A stretch of DNA of 43,096 bases from contig NZ_KK088578.1 of the NCBI RefSeq assembly GCF_000600335.2, positions 1-43,096 on the forward strand. Direction: 5' to 3'. Under the pieces are notes generated by a model. It saw only the letters and a list, made by a program, of their open reading frames with translations. It did no database searches and was not told the origin of the DNA. Positions 42,209-43,096 of the stretch are shown here, one piece after another. Position numbers and translations under genes: made by a program. How positions within the stretch are numbered: the stretch's first letter is position 1; every line of letters starts with the position of its first letter. Source of the stretch: Rubellimicrobium mesophilum DSM 19309 (GTDB lineage Bacteria; Pseudomonadota; Alphaproteobacteria; Rhodobacterales; Rhodobacteraceae).

Positions 42209-43096
42209 TCAGACCGGGCCGCCCACCAGCTCGGCCGCGATCCGCTGCACGATCGGCGTCGCCTCGTCGATGGTCATGCCGGTCCTGAGGCGCGGGTCGT
42301 AGAGCATCTGGAGGAGGAGCTCGTCGTGGCGCGTGAGCAGCCCGAACTCCTCGTCGTCGTTGAAGATCGACGGGCGCGCGGTCGGGCTGTCGTTGGCGAG
42401 GCCCATGCCCTGGGCCAGCTCCTCGTGGATGCAGGCGGTGCGCAGGAGGTCGGGATGCTCGGCCCGGATGAGGGCGACGGCCTGCGTGTAGCCCGACCCC
42501 TCGCCCGAGCCGAAGGCGATAACGAGGCAGAGCGTGGAACGCGGCAGATTCGTGAAGGCGCGCACCGAGGACTCGGCGATTCCGGGCACCATGTCGCGCA
42601 GCTTGGGAGCGAAGTCCCTGCGGTCGTCCTCGCTCAGGACCGCCACGTGGAAGTTGGCATTGCCGCTCACCTGCTCGATCGGCACGCCCGTGAGGCGGGA
42701 GAGGCGCGCGGCGTAGGCCTGGACGCTGGCGCGGTCCTTGGCCGCCTGCCCGGCGGCGACCGAAGGGCCGAAGACCATCTCCATGCGGACGGGCTGGTCC
42801 CAGCGGCGCAACCGGCTGAGCTGCGCCTGGGGCGTGCTGGTGTCGGCCCCGGGGGCGTATTCGTCGTAGAGCGCGATCTGGATGAAGTCGCGCGCCAGCA
42901 TCGTGTCGGTGAAGGGCGCGTCCTCGTCGCCTGCGTCCCCGCGCAGGAGCCCCTGGGCCAGGAGATCCTCCTGCAGGTGGCGGTAATACTCGGAGAGGGC
43001 CAGGCTCTCCTCCGAGGGCGGAGGCGGCGCGACCGGCTCGGTCTTCGGCGCAGCCGTCACGGGAGCGGGCGGCGGAGGCGCGGGCCGCACCGCGGG
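42209..43096 (-). CDS. DUF2927 family protein, N-terminus beyond window
   Basis: About 295 codons visible; the frame is open to the window end, so the true start, probably with a signal peptide, is missing. A Pro-rich stretch (APPPPPAPVT) is followed by the DUF2927 domain: FTDTMLARDFIQIALYDEY, LRRWDQPVRMEMVFGPSV, VSGNANFHVAVLSEDDR and CIHEELAQGMGLANDSPTARPSIFNDDEEFGLLTRHDELLLQMLYDPRL. HEELAQGMGL resembles a HExxx(G) metallopeptidase-like site, as is usual in this uncharacterised secreted family. Same strand as the SPFH gene. Confidence 0.82.
   Translation of the reverse strand, partial: PAVRPAPPPPAPVTAAPKTEPVAPPPPSEESLALSEYYRHLQEDLLAQGLLRGDAGDEDAPFTDTMLARDFIQIALYDEYAPGADTSTPQAQLSRLRRWDQPVRMEMVFGPSVAAGQAAKDRASVQAYAARLSRLTGVPIEQVSGNANFHVAVLSEDDRRDFAPKLRDMVPGIAESSVRAFTNLPRSTLCLVIAFGSGEGSGYTQAVALIRAEHPDLLRTACIHEELAQGMGLANDSPTARPSIFNDDEEFGLLTRHDELLLQMLYDPRLRTGMTIDEATPIVQRIAAELVGGPV

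Overview
The window is high-GC, densely packed DNA from an alphaproteobacterium, most likely a Rhodobacterales/Paracoccaceae member. A Rubellimicrobium-like genus would fit the GC content, but that is only a guess. The evidence is the gene content (alphaproteobacterial CsgH-type curli cassette, MaeB-type malic enzyme, cdd-deoA-deoB-add-upp salvage operon, argD-argF pair, EF-hand/ECF sigma/metal-sensor block, SPFH plus zinc-ribbon pair) and the many ATGA/GTGA gene overlaps. No insertion sequence, prophage gene or CRISPR array was recognised.

Layout. 1-1254: start of glyA (minus) and nadK. 1434-3732: curli-like cassette (CsgA-like, CsgH-like, CsgB-like) and a secreted Cys-rich protein. 3737-6041: malic enzyme with four reading-frame breaks. 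6136-11867: a VOC-like/double-cupin protein and a nucleoside salvage operon with every junction overlapping. 12023-14115: a protein resembling an M48 peptidase that has lost its zinc site, and a DMT transporter. 14138-21614: fatty-acid beta-oxidation genes (fadJ-type, fadA, long acyl-CoA dehydrogenase, GST) and two tandem MerR regulators. 21718-23953: a coupled operon of two hotdog thioesterases and a MATE transporter. 23958-28091: pyrD, a DUF952 protein, a periplasmic 5'-nucleotidase, an SRAP (YedK/HMCES-like) protein and tRNA-Gly(UCC). 28092-30451: a gene-poor stretch with a Gly/Ser-rich tail-anchored protein and an RTX protein. 30595-33429: TspO, an XRE regulator, a desaturase and a DUF983 protein. 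33626-35981: EF-hand protein, ECF sigma factor, membrane anti-sigma candidate and periplasmic metal-sensor-like protein. 36009-39717: argF, argD, dtd and a PfkB sugar kinase. 39755-43096: zinc-ribbon membrane protein, SPFH-GYF protein and part of a DUF2927 protein.

The genes that work together most clearly are the nucleoside operon (cytidine/uridine/adenosine salvage to uracil, UMP and ribose phosphates), the MerR-controlled beta-oxidation cluster with its divergent thioesterase-MATE operon, the curli cassette and the EF-hand/sigma/metal-sensor block.

Caution on sequence quality: at least ten single-base indels, nearly all in short G or C runs, break the frames of maeB, fadJ, the DUF952 gene, the 5'-nucleotidase, the EF-hand gene and the metal-sensor gene. 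I read these mainly as sequencing errors, not true pseudogenes. Interrupted genes are given over their full span with the break points stated.
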